Part shown: one piece after another, positions 13,453 through 13,519 of the stretch
How the letters are laid out: the number at the start of each line of letters is the position of its first letter
Position numbering within the stretch: position 1 is the first letter of the stretch
Assembly: GCA_039649175.1 (NCBI GenBank)
Contig: JBBWZS010000014.1
Coordinates: 1-13,519 of the forward strand
From: DATAQC01 sp039649175
Lineage (GTDB): Bacteria; Actinomycetota; Acidimicrobiia; Acidimicrobiales; AC-14
Length of the DNA stretch: 13,519 nt
Direction of reading: 5' to 3'
The notes under the pieces: model-generated
Seen by the model: only the letters and a program-made list of their open reading frames with translations
Told to the model about the DNA's origin: nothing
Databases searched by the model: none
Program-made: the position numbers and the translations under genes

Positions 13453-13519
13453 ATGCCCAAGATCGTCATCACCCACAACGTCTCCGACGTGGCCACGTGG
13501 CTTGGGTTCAAGTCCGAGC
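13453..13519 (+). CDS. N-terminal fragment of a small conserved protein (cut by window edge)
   Basis: Only 22 residues are visible, starting MPKIVITHNVSDVATWLGFK. The start is supported by AAGGAG about six bases upstream. The strand-turn-helix pattern with a THNV...D...WL motif recalls small dimeric alpha-beta barrel proteins (ABM/EthD-like) that often appear as conserved hypotheticals in actinobacteria. This resemblance is from memory and a very short segment, so the family is tentative. It is divergent from the 55-residue gene across about 160 bases that hold both promoters. Confidence 0.65.
   Translation, partial: MPKIVITHNVSDVATWLGFKSE

Overview
The window is very GC-rich, densely packed chromosomal DNA. 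Third codon positions are almost all G or C, and several genes look leaderless, with a TANNNT box 6-7 bases before the start codon. The gene set combines F420/flavin-type oxidoreductases, a bacterial Ku with an ATP-dependent DNA ligase, and a hemE-ferrochelatase-oxidase heme set. Together these point to an actinobacterium, possibly of the Acidimicrobiia; the class is my inference. I see no tRNA, rRNA, CRISPR array, transposase or prophage gene.

Left part (1-3036). A Ku gene runs off the left edge on the minus strand. An FKBP-type peptidyl-prolyl isomerase is divergent from it. Next comes an unrecognised minus-strand membrane protein, then about 430 bases without an intact gene. That stretch contains a clear remnant of an ArsI/CadI-type (VOC family) protein with an in-frame stop and a frameshift. 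A minus-strand PAP2 phosphatase follows.

Middle (3094-7022). A plus-strand operon starts from a divergent promoter shared with PAP2. It encodes an 81-residue Cys/His-rich protein, a PPOX-fold F420/flavin protein and an LLM-class (luciferase-like) oxidoreductase. Converging on it is a minus-strand pair: a zinc-free quinone oxidoreductase, then an SDR whose usual catalytic serine is not apparent. Divergent from that pair is a small protein with a zinc ribbon like that of thioredoxin 2 but with no thioredoxin domain.

Right part (7051-13519). A tightly coupled minus-strand operon reads hemE - ferrochelatase (cpfC type) - protoporphyrinogen/coproporphyrinogen oxidase (cgoX/hemY) - aldehyde dehydrogenase - ATP-dependent DNA ligase. 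Junctions are overlaps or gaps of a few bases. A 55-residue acidic protein lies just upstream of hemE, and the same 12-base element occurs at nearly the same distance before both start codons. The beginning of a plus-strand gene is cut by the right edge.

Three heme steps are grouped in one operon, while the two end-joining proteins (Ku and ligase) lie about 6 kb apart. Most of the window is ordinary core and metabolic DNA. The least explained items are the ligase at the end of a heme operon, the Cys/His-rich protein next to F420-type enzymes, the truncated thioredoxin-2-like protein, and the repeated upstream element with its 55-residue gene. I found no convincing wholly new multi-gene system.
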